Translations under genes and position numbers: made by a program | From: Uliginosibacterium flavum | GTDB lineage: Bacteria; Pseudomonadota; Gammaproteobacteria; Burkholderiales; Rhodocyclaceae | NCBI RefSeq assembly: GCF_040566545.1 | Contig: NZ_JBEWZI010000014.1 | Coordinates: 1-64,000 of the forward strand | Length of the DNA stretch: 64,000 bases | Reading direction: 5' to 3' | Notes under the pieces: generated by a model | Told to the model about the DNA's origin: nothing | The model's input: the letters and a program-made list of their open reading frames with translations, nothing else | The model's database searches: none | Shown: positions 14,633 to 23,312 of the stretch, piece after piece | Numbering within the stretch: position 1 is the first letter of the stretch | How the letters are laid out: each line of letters opens with the position of its first letter

Positions 14633-15756
14633 GGGTTTGCTCCGGTTTTATCGATCTCTCCGGCATTGGCCAGAGGTAGAACAAAAGAAAATTCAGTGCC
14701 TTCGCCCGGTGCCGATTTGAGGCTTATTTCGCCACCATGGGCACGCGCCACGCCGCGCGCAATCGCCAGGCCGAGGCCGGTGCCATCGGCGCGAGTGGTG
14801 TAAAAGGGCTCGAACAGGCGCGCCTGGAGTTCCAGCGGAATGCCGCGGCCACTGTCCTGCACCACAAACACCGCATTGCCGCCTTCCTCGCGCGCAGTGA
14901 GCTCAACCGAACCGCTGTCGCCCAGCACCTGCAAGGCGTTTTCGAGCAAATTGAGCAGCGCTCCGGCAATCTCCTTGCGATTGCCAAAGAGCAAACGCGC
15001 ACCGGCCGTGCAATCGGCCGAGAAGGCCACTCCGCGCCGCTGCGCCACCGGTTCGATGGTATGGGCCAGTTCGGCCACCAGATCGCAGACGCCGAAAGAT
15101 TCGCGCCCGAGGGCTTCGCCGCGCGCAAAGATGAGCATGTCCTGAATCAGTTTTTCAAGGTGGCGCAGGCGTTCCAGCGCGCGATCCGCGACCTTGCTAC
15201 GTGCTGTGGGATCCATTTCGGTGCTGGCCATGTGGCCGGTGTAAAGCAGCGCAGCGGCCAATGGCGTGCGCAACTGGTGCGCAAGACTCGCCACCATTTC
15301 ACCCATCGCCGCCAGACGCTCGTTACGTGCGGTTTGGGTGCGCAGGGTCCATGCTTCGGTCACGTCATGCAGCAGCACGATGCGCCCGCCGCGCGTATCA
15401 GCCGGCGTTTCCGACACAGCCACGCGCATCGCGTCTCCATCCTGCGGCAGGAAGACTTCACCCGGAGTATCGGTCGATTCAAAACGCTTCAGCATGAAGG
15501 ACCAGGGCGTGCCAGCCGGCACCGCGCCGAGCATGCCGATGGCCGCGCGATTCAATTGCTCGACCGCGCCATTCGCGTCCAGCAAGACCACTCCGGCCGG
15601 CAGCGCCGCCATCAGGAAAGTCAGGCGCTCGGTCAGCGCACTCACCTGCCCCTGCAGGCCGTTGTAGGCCTGGGTCAGCTCGTCGGAGGCACGCGCAAAG
15701 GTCTGAAAAGCTTCAGCCAGGCTGGCGGCATCCATCGGTGGCGGGGTCTGGTTCAT
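14629..15756 (-). CDS. fleS: flagellar sensor histidine kinase FleS/FlrB
   Basis: A 375-residue cytoplasmic kinase without membrane segments, as in the FleS/FlrB family. A coiled-coil N-terminus (about 1-50) is followed by a PAS-like domain (about 50-145). The dimerisation region carries the phospho-acceptor histidine in SLAHQLRTPLAAALL. The ATPase domain has the N box LLNLLENALQ and the G boxes DSGRGIP and GTGLGLAIARG. ATG 15756 (MNQTPPPMD) is preferred to an upstream GTG. It is coupled to fleR by a four-base overlap and divergent from fliF. Confidence 0.9.
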   Translation of the reverse strand: MNQTPPPMDAASLAEAFQTFARASDELTQAYNGLQGQVSALTERLTFLMAALPAGVVLLDANGAVEQLNRAAIGMLGAVPAGTPWSFMLKRFESTDTPGEVFLPQDGDAMRVAVSETPADTRGGRIVLLHDVTEAWTLRTQTARNERLAAMGEMVASLAHQLRTPLAAALLYTGHMASTEMDPTARSKVADRALERLRHLEKLIQDMLIFARGEALGRESFGVCDLVAELAHTIEPVAQRRGVAFSADCTAGARLLFGNRKEIAGALLNLLENALQVLGDSGSVELTAREEGGNAVFVVQDSGRGIPLELQARLFEPFYTTRADGTGLGLAIARGVARAHGGEISLKSAPGEGTEFSFVLPLANAGEIDKTGANP

Positions 15757-15923
15757 GATCTCGGCGCAATACAGGATGGTCGTCACTTTAGCGCCGACGA
15801 TTCGTGATCCAGCAGCGGATTAACCGGCAAAAACTGCCGCTTATTCCACGCTCGTGCTTGCCGGAGGCCGCGCACAATGCCCCTGTGAAAAAAGGCCCTT
15901 GAAGCCTGAACGGAGCACGAGAC

Positions 15924-17624
15924 ATGGCCGAAGAAGTACTGCCCACCCCGCCAAGCTCGCCAACAGCTGTGGTGATCGACAATTTCAACCGGCTCACGCC
16001 GCGCCAGAAGATGGCCGGTGCAGCGGCACTCGCCTTGGCGATTGCCCTGCTCGCTGGCGTGTGGATGTGGAGTCAGCAGCCGGAGTATTCGGTGCTGTTC
16101 TCCAATATTGAAGAGAAAGACGGCGGCGCCATCGTCACCGCCCTGCAACAGCAAAATATCCCCTACCGCGTGGAAAGCGGCGGCGCCACCATCATGGTGC
16201 CCTCCACTCGTGCCAATGAACTGCGCCTGACTCTGGCGGCACAAGGCCTGCCGCGCGGAGGATCAGTCGGCTTTGAACTCCTTGAAAACCAGAAACTGGG
16301 TCTGTCGCAATTCCACGAGCAAGTCAATTACCAGCGCGCACTGGAAGGCGAACTGGCCCGCACCATTCAATCCATCGGGGCGGTTGCCGGTGCACGCATC
16401 CATCTGGCGATTCCCAAACAAAGCGCCTTTCTGCGCAATGAACAAAAACCCACAGCCTCGGTGGTAGTAAGCCTGCGCGCTGGGCGCACACTGGAGCCAG
16501 CGCAGATTGCCGGCATCGTGCATCTGGTGTCCTCCAGTGTGCCGGGTCTGGCGGCCAATCAAGTAAGCGTGATTGATCAGAATGGTGCCCTGCTGGCGCG
16601 CCAGCGCAAGCAGGACGGCCCGGCCCTTGACGACACCCAGCTCGAATACGTACGCAACGTGGAAGACAGCTACAGCGCGCGTATCCAGAGAATTCTTGAC
16701 CCGATGCTGGGTGCCACCAATTTCCGCTCCCAGGTGATGGCAGATGTTGATTTCGACGATGCTGAGCAGACCTCGGAAACCTACACACCAAACCCGACGC
16801 CGAAAACGTCAATTCGCAGCCTGCAGACTGCCGAAAACATCGCCAACAATCCCGGGCCAATTGGCGTACCGGGCGCCCTCAGCAACCAGCCACCGGTGCC
16901 GGCGACAGCCCCGATTACCTCGCCGGTAGTGCCTGGCGCAGCGCAGTCTGGCCCGATCCCGCTGAATTCCAGCAAGACGGCCACCACCAATTTTGAAGTC
17001 GACAAAACCGTACAGCACGTGAAGCGCGCGATGGGTCAGGTCAAACGCCTGTCAATTGCGTTGGTGGTCAATCACAAGAGTGAAAAAGACGCCAAGGGCA
17101 ACTTCAAAAATGTTCCATTGACGGAAGCTGAGGTAAAGAAGATCAATGATCTGGTTCGCGAAGCTGTTGGCTACAACGAAAAACGCGGCGACACGATCAA
17201 CGTGACCAACACTGCGTTCACCGACCCGGCCAAAGAAATCGTCGCCAGCACGCCGATCTACAAGGATCCGGAAATGATCGCGATGCTCAAGGAAGCCGCA
17301 CGCTGGCTGGTGCTGGCACTGGTGCTGCTGTTCGTGATCAAGAAGGTAATCCAGCCACTGATGCGTAGCGTGGCGCCTGTTGTGCCCGAACCGATCGAGG
17401 CCGAAGACGAGAACGCGCCGCTATCGGCCGAAAACCTGGCCGAACGCGCCGATCAAATGGTGGATTCCGATGTTTCGCCCGAAGTTTTGGAGCTGGAGCT
17501 GGCGAAAATGAGTTACGAGAAGAAGCTGGCTCGTGCCCGCGACGTGGCCCGCAAGGATCCGAAGATGGTGGCACAGCTGATCAAGGAATGGATGGGGGGA
17601 GGCACAAGTGGCGAAGAACGCTAA
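15924..17624 (+). CDS. fliF: flagellar MS-ring protein FliF
   Basis: The 566-residue MS-ring subunit with membrane segments at about residues 31-49 and 458-476. The periplasmic ring-building motifs include YSVLFSNIEEKDGGAIV, GLPRGGSVGFELLE and RNVEDSYSARIQRILDPM. A proline/alanine-rich insert at about 295-350 is the variable loop of the family. The C-terminal cytoplasmic tail that binds FliG is present. It is the first gene of the rightward fliFGHIJ block and its 3' end overlaps fliG by 17 bases. No clear sigma-54 promoter was found in the 167 bases shared with fleS. Confidence 0.95.
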   Translation: MAEEVLPTPPSSPTAVVIDNFNRLTPRQKMAGAAALALAIALLAGVWMWSQQPEYSVLFSNIEEKDGGAIVTALQQQNIPYRVESGGATIMVPSTRANELRLTLAAQGLPRGGSVGFELLENQKLGLSQFHEQVNYQRALEGELARTIQSIGAVAGARIHLAIPKQSAFLRNEQKPTASVVVSLRAGRTLEPAQIAGIVHLVSSSVPGLAANQVSVIDQNGALLARQRKQDGPALDDTQLEYVRNVEDSYSARIQRILDPMLGATNFRSQVMADVDFDDAEQTSETYTPNPTPKTSIRSLQTAENIANNPGPIGVPGALSNQPPVPATAPITSPVVPGAAQSGPIPLNSSKTATTNFEVDKTVQHVKRAMGQVKRLSIALVVNHKSEKDAKGNFKNVPLTEAEVKKINDLVREAVGYNEKRGDTINVTNTAFTDPAKEIVASTPIYKDPEMIAMLKEAARWLVLALVLLFVIKKVIQPLMRSVAPVVPEPIEAEDENAPLSAENLAERADQMVDSDVSPEVLELELAKMSYEKKLARARDVARKDPKMVAQLIKEWMGGGTSGEER

Positions 17625-18615
17625 CGACGGACTGGAAAAGAGCGCTCTGCTGCTGCTCACCCTGGGTGGCGATGAAGCCGCAGAAATCCTCAAACACCTG
17701 TCACCGCGCGAGGTGCAAAAACTCGGCTCGGGCATGGCGCGAATGGTGCCGCAATCGCGCGAGCGCGTCGAAAAACTCCTCGAAGAGTTGCAGATGCACG
17801 CGGCGCGCGGTTCTCACATCGAACCGGATGAAGAAGCCATCCGCGTCATGCTGACTAAAGCACTCGGCGACGAACGCGCAGCCAACCTGATCTCGCGCGT
17901 ACTTCAGGGCTCGGACACCGCCGGTATCGAATCACTGAAGTGGATGGATGCAGCCACCGCAGCGGATCTGATCAAGAACGAGCATCCGCAGATCATTGCT
18001 ACGATCCTGGTGCACCTTGAATTCGATCACGCGGGCGAAATCCTGCGCCACTTCAACGACCGCCAGCGCAACGACATCCTGCTGCGCATTGCCACCCTGG
18101 ATGGCGTGCAGCCGACTGCGCTGCGGGAGCTTAACGAAGCCCTGGCCCGCGTACTCTCCGGCTCGGCGCAGAGCCTGAAAAAAGCCTCGATGGGCGGCAC
18201 GCGCCACGCCGCCGACATTCTCAACTTCGTGGGTAATGCCGCGGAAACGGCAATCCTCGACAACGTGCGCGAATACGATCCGGACCTGGCCCAGCGCATC
18301 CTCGACGAAATGTTCGTCTTCGACAATCTGATGGACTGCGACGACCGTGGCATCCAGACCATCCTGCGCGAAGTGCAAGGCGACCAACTGGTCGTTGCCC
18401 TCAAGGGTGCGGCGCCCGAAATGCGCGAAAAGATATTCAAGAACATGTCCAGCCGTGCAGCCGAGATGATGCGCGAAGATCTCGAATCACGTGGCCCGGT
18501 GCGTCTGTCGGAAGTGGAGGCCGCGCAGAAAGAAATCCTCAAAACGGCCCGGCGCTTGTCCGAAGAAGGCCAGATCATGCTCGGCGGCAAGGGCGGCGAC
18601 GATGCCTTCGTCTGA
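17608..18615 (+). CDS. fliG: flagellar motor switch protein FliG
   Basis: A 335-residue rotor protein that couples the stator to rotation and binds FliF, FliM and the MotA cytoplasmic loop. The three ARM-type domains are complete, with KSALLLLTLGGDEAAEILKH near the N-terminus, EHPQIIATILVHLE in the middle, and the C-terminal charged helix region FVFDNLMDCDDRGIQTILRE. GTG start inside the fliF end, with GGGGGGAGG as a strong ribosome binding site. Length is typical. Confidence 0.95.
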   Translation: MAKNANDGLEKSALLLLTLGGDEAAEILKHLSPREVQKLGSGMARMVPQSRERVEKLLEELQMHAARGSHIEPDEEAIRVMLTKALGDERAANLISRVLQGSDTAGIESLKWMDAATAADLIKNEHPQIIATILVHLEFDHAGEILRHFNDRQRNDILLRIATLDGVQPTALRELNEALARVLSGSAQSLKKASMGGTRHAADILNFVGNAAETAILDNVREYDPDLAQRILDEMFVFDNLMDCDDRGIQTILREVQGDQLVVALKGAAPEMREKIFKNMSSRAAEMMREDLESRGPVRLSEVEAAQKEILKTARRLSEEGQIMLGGKGGDDAFV

Positions 18616-18887
18616 GCGTGCATTTCTCGCGGGCCTGCCGGGAAGCTCAAAAGCCTTCACCGCAAAGACGCAAAGACGCGGAGCGCCGCAGAGAAAAGGC
18701 ATGCCACGAAGATCCGCGCGGGAAAATGCTCTTCATGGCATGCCGCTGGCAGCCGGCTATGCTCGCCGGCGTACAGCCAGCCATCATGAAGAAGCCCGCC
18801 AGACGCCGCTTTCCAGCCATACACGACTTGCGATTTGCGATTTGCGATTTGCGATTTGCGACACCCCGACACGAAAGGGGCTGCTAG
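18616..18887. repeat. repeat-rich insertion between fliG and fliH
   Basis: Genes of this operon usually touch, but here 272 bases separate fliG and fliH. The segment holds an ACCGCAAAGACG-type repeat (about 18657-18690). It also holds a heptanucleotide array: TTGCGAT four times plus TTGCGAC at 18828-18862. An open frame runs through it on the + strand, but its product is only the translated repeat. The array ends about 26 bases before the fliH start. Confidence 0.75.
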
Positions 18888-19568
18888 ATGGCTGACGTCA
18901 TTCCCCGCAATCAGGCCTCGAACGCCTACCAGCGCCTGGCATTTGATCAGTTCGATGCGCCGCCAGCAAAGGCTGCGCCAGCCCCAACGGCAAAGCCCGT
19001 CGAAACGGCGCCCCAGGTCAGCAATGCACCGCTGGAAATCGCCCCTGGCATCAGTTTGCCCACGCTGGAAGATCTCGACCGCATCCATCAGGAGGCCCAC
19101 CGCGAAGGCTACGCCGCCGGCTATGAGGAAGGCAGTGCGCGCGGCCGCATGGAAGCCGCTGAATTGCACCAGATGGTCCAGGCGCTGGATGTCGCGATGA
19201 GCGAACTTGACCAGCAAGTCGCCGATGAAATCCAGGCTCTGGCCATCGAGATCGCTCGCCAGGTGGTGCGCGACACCCTTTCAGCCAAGCCTGAATCGAT
19301 TCTTGTCGTGGTGCGCGAAGCGCTGCAGAACCTGCCGCAGCAAGGTGCAGTGATTCATGCTCACCCGGCAGATGTGCAATTGCTGCGCCGCTATACGGAG
19401 GAGCATTTTGAAGGCATCGGTCACCGCGTCACCGAAGATGACAGCATTCAACAGGGCGGCTGCACCATCGAATCGGCGGGCGGACAGATCGATGCGCAGA
19501 TCCAGACGCGCTGGCGCCGCGTGGTGGAAAACCTGTCGCGTGAGGCAACCGAGTTTGGTGAAGACTGA
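18888..19568 (+). CDS. fliH: flagellar assembly protein FliH
   Basis: A 226-residue regulator of the export ATPase FliI. The N-terminal third is variable and alanine/proline-rich. The GxxxG-like glycine repeat EAHREGYAAGYEEGSARG follows at about residues 64-82. A coiled coil and the C-terminal FliH domain (AIEIARQVVRDTL to the end) complete it. GGGGCT and the ATG at 18888 follow the heptamer repeat array. It lies 77 bases upstream of fliI. Confidence 0.9.
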   Translation: MADVIPRNQASNAYQRLAFDQFDAPPAKAAPAPTAKPVETAPQVSNAPLEIAPGISLPTLEDLDRIHQEAHREGYAAGYEEGSARGRMEAAELHQMVQALDVAMSELDQQVADEIQALAIEIARQVVRDTLSAKPESILVVVREALQNLPQQGAVIHAHPADVQLLRRYTEEHFEGIGHRVTEDDSIQQGGCTIESAGGQIDAQIQTRWRRVVENLSREATEFGED

Positions 19569-19645
19569 GAGCTCGGAAATGGTCTTCAGGCTCCAGTTCT
19601 GCGCAATTGAACACAGCCGGTTGCACGAAATGAAACGGAATTGTG

Positions 19646-21058
19646 ATGAGTTCGAGTGAACATTTCGGCAAGGTCTGGTGCGGCTTTCTGACTGACTGCC
19701 GCAAGATCGTGCGCGCCACCCCGCCCTATCAGGTGCTCGGACGCCTGACGCGCATCAATGGCATGGTCATGGAAGCCGCCGGCCTGAAACTGCCCCTTGG
19801 CTCCGGCTGCCGCGTGCTGGTGCCTGGCGGTGGCTCGGTGGAGGCCGAGGTCGTCGGTTTCAATGGCGACAAGCTATACATGATGCCTACCGACGACGTC
19901 TTTGGCTTGGCGCCCGGCTCGCACGTCATGGCCACCGAGCCGGTACAGCCCACCCCGAATGCCACGGAACGCGTCGAACCCCGCCGCCGCGTCTCGGATC
20001 GTGCCAAACACCTGCCTGTTGGCGAACAATTACTGGGGCGCGTGCTGGATGGGGCGGGCCGGCCGCTGGATGCGCTAGGGCCACTCACCACCACCCAGAC
20101 GCGCTCGCTGCAGAGCCGTCCGATCAACCCGCTGGCGCGCGCCTCGATCAACCAGAGCCTGGATGTGGGGATTCGCGCCATCAACGCTCTGATGACCGTC
20201 GGACGCGGCCAACGCGTGGGCCTGTTTGCCGGCTCGGGCGTAGGCAAATCCGTGCTGATTGGCATGATGGCGCGCTTCACCTCGGCCGATGTCGTGGTCG
20301 TGGGGCTGATCGGCGAACGCGGCCGCGAGGTCAAGGAATTCATCGAGCAGAACCTTGGTGCCTACGGCCTGGCACGCTCGGTTGTCGTCGCGGCCCCGGC
20401 CGACACCAGCCCGCTGATGCGCCTGCAGGCAGCCTCCTACGCCACCACGATTGCCGAGCACTTCCGCGATGAAGGCAAGCAGGTGCTGCTGATCATGGAT
20501 TCGCTGACCCGCTATGCCATGGCCCAGCGCGAAATCGCCCTGGCCATCGGTGAGCCTCCGGTGACACGCGGCTATCCGCCCTCGGTATTCGCACGCCTGC
20601 CGGCGCTAGTCGAACGCGCGGGTAACGGGCCAGATGGTGGCGGTTCGATTACGGCCTTCTACACCGTGCTGGCCGAAGGCGACGATCAGCAGGACCCGAT
20701 TGCCGACTCGGCGCGAGCAATTCTGGACGGCCACTTCGTCCTCTCACGTACGCTGGCCGACCAGGGCCATTACCCGGCCATCGATATCGAACAGTCCATC
20801 TCGCGCGCCATGCACGGACTGATTCGCCCCGGCCATTTCGAGCTTGTGCGACGCTTTAAACAATTGTTTTCACGCTACCAGCGCTCGCGCGATCTGATCG
20901 CTGTAGGCGCCTACCAGGCGGGCGGCGACCCCTTGCTGGACGAGGCTGTACGGATGTATCCGGCGCTGGAAAAATTCCTGCAGCAAGACATCGAGGAGCG
21001 CGCGGACTATGAAGAGAGTCTGGGGCAGTTAAACGCCCTGTTCGGCCAGACGATGTAA
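19646..21058 (+). CDS. fliI: flagellum-specific ATPase FliI
   Basis: A 470-residue hexameric export ATPase related to F1-beta. Walker A GLFAGSGVGKS, the catalytic glutamate loop GLIGERGREVKEF, Walker B LLIMDSLTRYAMAQRE and the family signature PADTSPLMR are all present. The N-terminal 20 residues bind FliH. GTG 19643 and ATG 19646 are adjacent possible starts; I take the ATG. It supplies energy for export of rod, hook and filament proteins together with FliH and FliJ. Confidence 0.95.
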   Translation: MSSSEHFGKVWCGFLTDCRKIVRATPPYQVLGRLTRINGMVMEAAGLKLPLGSGCRVLVPGGGSVEAEVVGFNGDKLYMMPTDDVFGLAPGSHVMATEPVQPTPNATERVEPRRRVSDRAKHLPVGEQLLGRVLDGAGRPLDALGPLTTTQTRSLQSRPINPLARASINQSLDVGIRAINALMTVGRGQRVGLFAGSGVGKSVLIGMMARFTSADVVVVGLIGERGREVKEFIEQNLGAYGLARSVVVAAPADTSPLMRLQAASYATTIAEHFRDEGKQVLLIMDSLTRYAMAQREIALAIGEPPVTRGYPPSVFARLPALVERAGNGPDGGGSITAFYTVLAEGDDQQDPIADSARAILDGHFVLSRTLADQGHYPAIDIEQSISRAMHGLIRPGHFELVRRFKQLFSRYQRSRDLIAVGAYQAGGDPLLDEAVRMYPALEKFLQQDIEERADYEESLGQLNALFGQTM

Positions 21059-21093
21059 GCCACACATAAAAAATAGAACCCGAGAACCCGCGC

Positions 21094-21552
21094 ATGAGCA
21101 CCAGCCACAAGAGCCTCAAAACCCTGCAAGATCTCGCCCACACCCGCGTAGACGAAGCCACCAAACACTTGGGCGAACTGATTGCCAGCAAGCAAGCAAG
21201 CGAGGTCAAGCTCGCCATGCTTCAGCAATACCGCACGGAATACCGCGACCGCTTCATGCAGACCGCCCGTAGCGGCATCGAGCCGAACGCCTGGCGCAAC
21301 TATTCCGCATTCCTCATCAAACTCGACGAAGCCATCGCCGCGCAGCAAATGAGCGTCGATCACTCGCACAAAGCCACCGAGCACGGCCAGCAGAAATGGG
21401 TGTCCGAACACACCCGCGCCAAGGCCTTCGACACGCTCTCGCTGCGCCAGGAACAGCATGAGCAACTCCGCCAGAATAAGCGCGAGCAAATCCAGAGCGA
21501 CGAGCATTCAAGCAACAAATTCCGCAAGCAACAGGAAGAAGGTGGCAGCTGA
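21094..21552 (+). CDS. fliJ: flagellar export chaperone FliJ
   Basis: A 152-residue, almost entirely helical, charged protein beginning with the typical KSLKTLQDLAHTRVDEATKH. It forms the coiled-coil central stalk of the export ATPase. Low sequence conservation is normal in this family; assignment rests on length, coiled-coil pattern and position after fliI. It is the last gene of the rightward flagellar block in the window and converges with the acetyltransferase gene. Confidence 0.88.
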   Translation: MSTSHKSLKTLQDLAHTRVDEATKHLGELIASKQASEVKLAMLQQYRTEYRDRFMQTARSGIEPNAWRNYSAFLIKLDEAIAAQQMSVDHSHKATEHGQQKWVSEHTRAKAFDTLSLRQEQHEQLRQNKREQIQSDEHSSNKFRKQQEEGGS

Positions 21553-21562
21553 GTCAGCCTGC

Positions 21563-22051
21563 TCAAGCCCTGATTTGTTGTCCCATCACCACCGCCTCGC
21601 CATAGGCCGGATGCAGTTCGGCACATGGAAAGTCTCGAAAACCCATCCCCTGCCAGAAGAGCCGCGCTGCGCCTACCGCTACGAGCCGCATGTCTGCAAA
21701 GTCACGCCTGGTGGCACTCTCCAGCACGGCAGCTTGAAGACGCTTGCCCGTAGAGGCTCTCCGACAAGCCGGACTCACCGCAAGATCGTGGATGAAAACA
21801 TGTTCAGGCTCAACGATCGGCGCCAAAGGGACATGCAAGGCAGGTGGATCGCCCACCCAGGGATGGGCGAAGACATAGCCCGCAAGCTGCCCGGCCAGCT
21901 GCGCCACAAAACAGAATTCAGCCCCGGCAGCCAGCCGACTTGCCAGCGCTTCGACCGGCTCATGATATTCCGCTGGATAGGCACAGATCTGCAAAGCAAA
22001 AACGGCCGACAAGTCTGTCGGCCGCATCGTCCGAATCTGCAGTTCAGGCAT
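21563..22051 (-). CDS. GNAT-family N-acetyltransferase
   Basis: A 162-residue acetyltransferase. It begins LQIRTMRPTDLSAVFALQ and has the central strand AGYVFAHPWVG and HVFIHDLAVSPACRRAS, where a Q/RxxGxG-like coenzyme A loop would be expected (here RRASTGKR). The C-terminal motif RLFWQGMGFRDF is typical of GNAT motif B. Substrate not predictable. Its start overlaps the hemB stop by eight bases, so it is co-transcribed with hemB. Confidence 0.8.
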   Translation of the reverse strand: MPELQIRTMRPTDLSAVFALQICAYPAEYHEPVEALASRLAAGAEFCFVAQLAGQLAGYVFAHPWVGDPPALHVPLAPIVEPEHVFIHDLAVSPACRRASTGKRLQAAVLESATRRDFADMRLVAVGAARLFWQGMGFRDFPCAELHPAYGEAVVMGQQIRA

Positions 22052-23060
22052 GGCGCTTGAGGATACGCGCGGCGTCCAGCGCGTAGTAAGTCAGAATGCC
22101 ATCGGCCCCGGCGCGCTTGAAGGCCAGCAGCGCCTCCATGAACACCGCCTCTTCATTCAGCCAGCCATTCGCCGCAGCGGCCTTGAGCATCGCGTATTCG
22201 CCGCTGACCTGATACACATAGGTCGGCACGCGCAACTCGCTCTTCACGCGGCGCACGATATCCAGATACGGCATGCCAGGTTTGACCATGAACATGTCCG
22301 CGCCTTCGGAGATATCCAGCGCCACCTCGCGGATCGCTTCATCCGAATTGGCCGGATCCATCTGGTAGCTGTATTTGTTGCCCTTGCCCAGATTGCCGGC
22401 CGAGCCCACCGCATCACGAAACGGCCCATAGAAGGCCGAGGCATATTTCGCGGAGTAAGCCAGGATGCGCGTGTGAATGTACCCCGCCGCCTCCAGCGCG
22501 GCGCGAATACGCCCCACACGACCGTCCATCATGTCCGACGGCGCTACCACGTCAGCGCCTGCCGCCGCGTGACACAGCGCCTGTTTCTCCAGCGCGACGA
22601 GCGTCTCGTCGTTAAGCACATAACCCTTCGCGTCGATCAGGCCATCCTGACCGTGGCTGGTGTAAGGATCGAGCGCCACATCGGTGATCACCCCCAGTTC
22701 CGGAAACCGGGCCTTCAGCGCCCGCACCACGCGCGGCACCAGCCCGTCCGGATTCCAAGCCTCCTCGGCCCCCTCGCTCTTGCCGGATTCGATCACCGGG
22801 AACAGCGCCAGCGCGGGAATCTCCAAGGCCACGGCTTCAGCTGCAAGCAGCAACAATTTATCCAGCGACATGCGCGACACGCCGGGCATGGACGCCACCG
22901 GCTCGATGCGAGCTTCACCCTCGAGCACAAACACCGGGTAAATCAGATCATCCACAGAGAGACGCGACTCACGCATCAGGCGGCGAGAGAAATCATCGCG
23001 GCGCATGCGGCGGGGACGAATATTCGGGAAAGCAGCTGAAGGAAATCGGTTCTGACTCAT
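22044..23060 (-). CDS. hemB: delta-aminolevulinic acid dehydratase (porphobilinogen synthase)
   Basis: A 338-residue enzyme that joins two 5-aminolevulinate molecules to porphobilinogen in haem synthesis. The two active-site lysines lie in ILAYSAKYASAFYGPFR and MVKPGMPYLD. The magnesium/zinc region lacks the triple-cysteine site of the zinc type; it reads VALDPYTSHGQDG, as in magnesium-dependent beta/gammaproteobacterial forms. The start MSQNRFPSAAFP at 23060 matches homologues. The 252-base gap upstream contains the small RNA candidate on the opposite strand. Confidence 0.95.
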   Translation of the reverse strand: MSQNRFPSAAFPNIRPRRMRRDDFSRRLMRESRLSVDDLIYPVFVLEGEARIEPVASMPGVSRMSLDKLLLLAAEAVALEIPALALFPVIESGKSEGAEEAWNPDGLVPRVVRALKARFPELGVITDVALDPYTSHGQDGLIDAKGYVLNDETLVALEKQALCHAAAGADVVAPSDMMDGRVGRIRAALEAAGYIHTRILAYSAKYASAFYGPFRDAVGSAGNLGKGNKYSYQMDPANSDEAIREVALDISEGADMFMVKPGMPYLDIVRRVKSELRVPTYVYQVSGEYAMLKAAAANGWLNEEAVFMEALLAFKRAGADGILTYYALDAARILKRHA

Positions 23061-23134
23061 GTTCAAAGCTCGTTTCAAAATGGCGGGGATGGACGGCCAA
23101 AAAGACCTTTACACTTCTTTACAAACAAAACACT

Positions 23135-23161
23135 AAACTTTTCCGGCACGGCGCCGTCAAT
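23135..23161 (+). promoter_or_regulatory. sigma-E/AlgU-type promoter of the small RNA candidate
   Basis: AAACTT is followed after exactly 16 bases by TCAAT, close to the sigma-E/sigma-22 consensus GAACTT-N16-TCtgA. The spacer ends in a perfect ten-base palindrome (ACGGCGCCGT, 23148-23157). A weaker sigma-70 alternative (TTTACA at 23108) would give a longer transcript. Confidence 0.5.
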
Positions 23162-23165
23162 AGCT

Positions 23166-23283
23166 ACAGACGGTGCAAGCCGTCACCTGCTTCACCTCCC
23201 TGAGCAGGTACCTGCATGAACTCCCCCGGGTCATACAGGTCATTCAGACCCCGGCGCGCCCCCTCGTGCCGGGGTTTATTTTT
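23166..23283 (+). ncRNA. candidate Spot 42/ErsA-position small regulatory RNA
   Basis: A transcript of about 118 bases is predicted between engB and hemB, antisense in direction to both genes. Hairpin 1: GACGG/CCGTC at 23169-23184. Hairpin 2: ACCTGCT/AGCAGGT at 23185-23209, with an 11-base loop containing CACCTCC, complementary to a Shine-Dalgarno sequence. Hairpin 3: ACCTG/CAGGT at 23210-23240, with inner ATGA/TCAT pairing. Terminator: 23248-23283. There is no open frame with a ribosome binding site. In Pseudomonas the sigma-22-dependent RNA ErsA, and in enterics Spot 42, lie beside the same engB gene; cytochrome c4 also follows engB here. Identity as a homologue is inference. Confidence 0.6.
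23248..23283 (+). terminator. intrinsic terminator of the small RNA candidate
   Basis: An eight-base perfect GC-rich stem (ACCCCGGC with GCCGGGGT) with a 12-base loop is followed by TTATTTTT. It points rightwards, although both flanking protein genes run leftwards, so it must belong to a + strand transcript. Confidence 0.85.
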
Positions 23284-23312
23284 GTCTGCTACGCCAGTTT
23301 TTTCACAAGCGC

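Noticed and set aside
18618..18887. Open frame of 89 codons between fliG and fliH
   Set aside because: Its second half is only the translation of the 7-base tandem array, and it lacks a family match or ribosome binding site.
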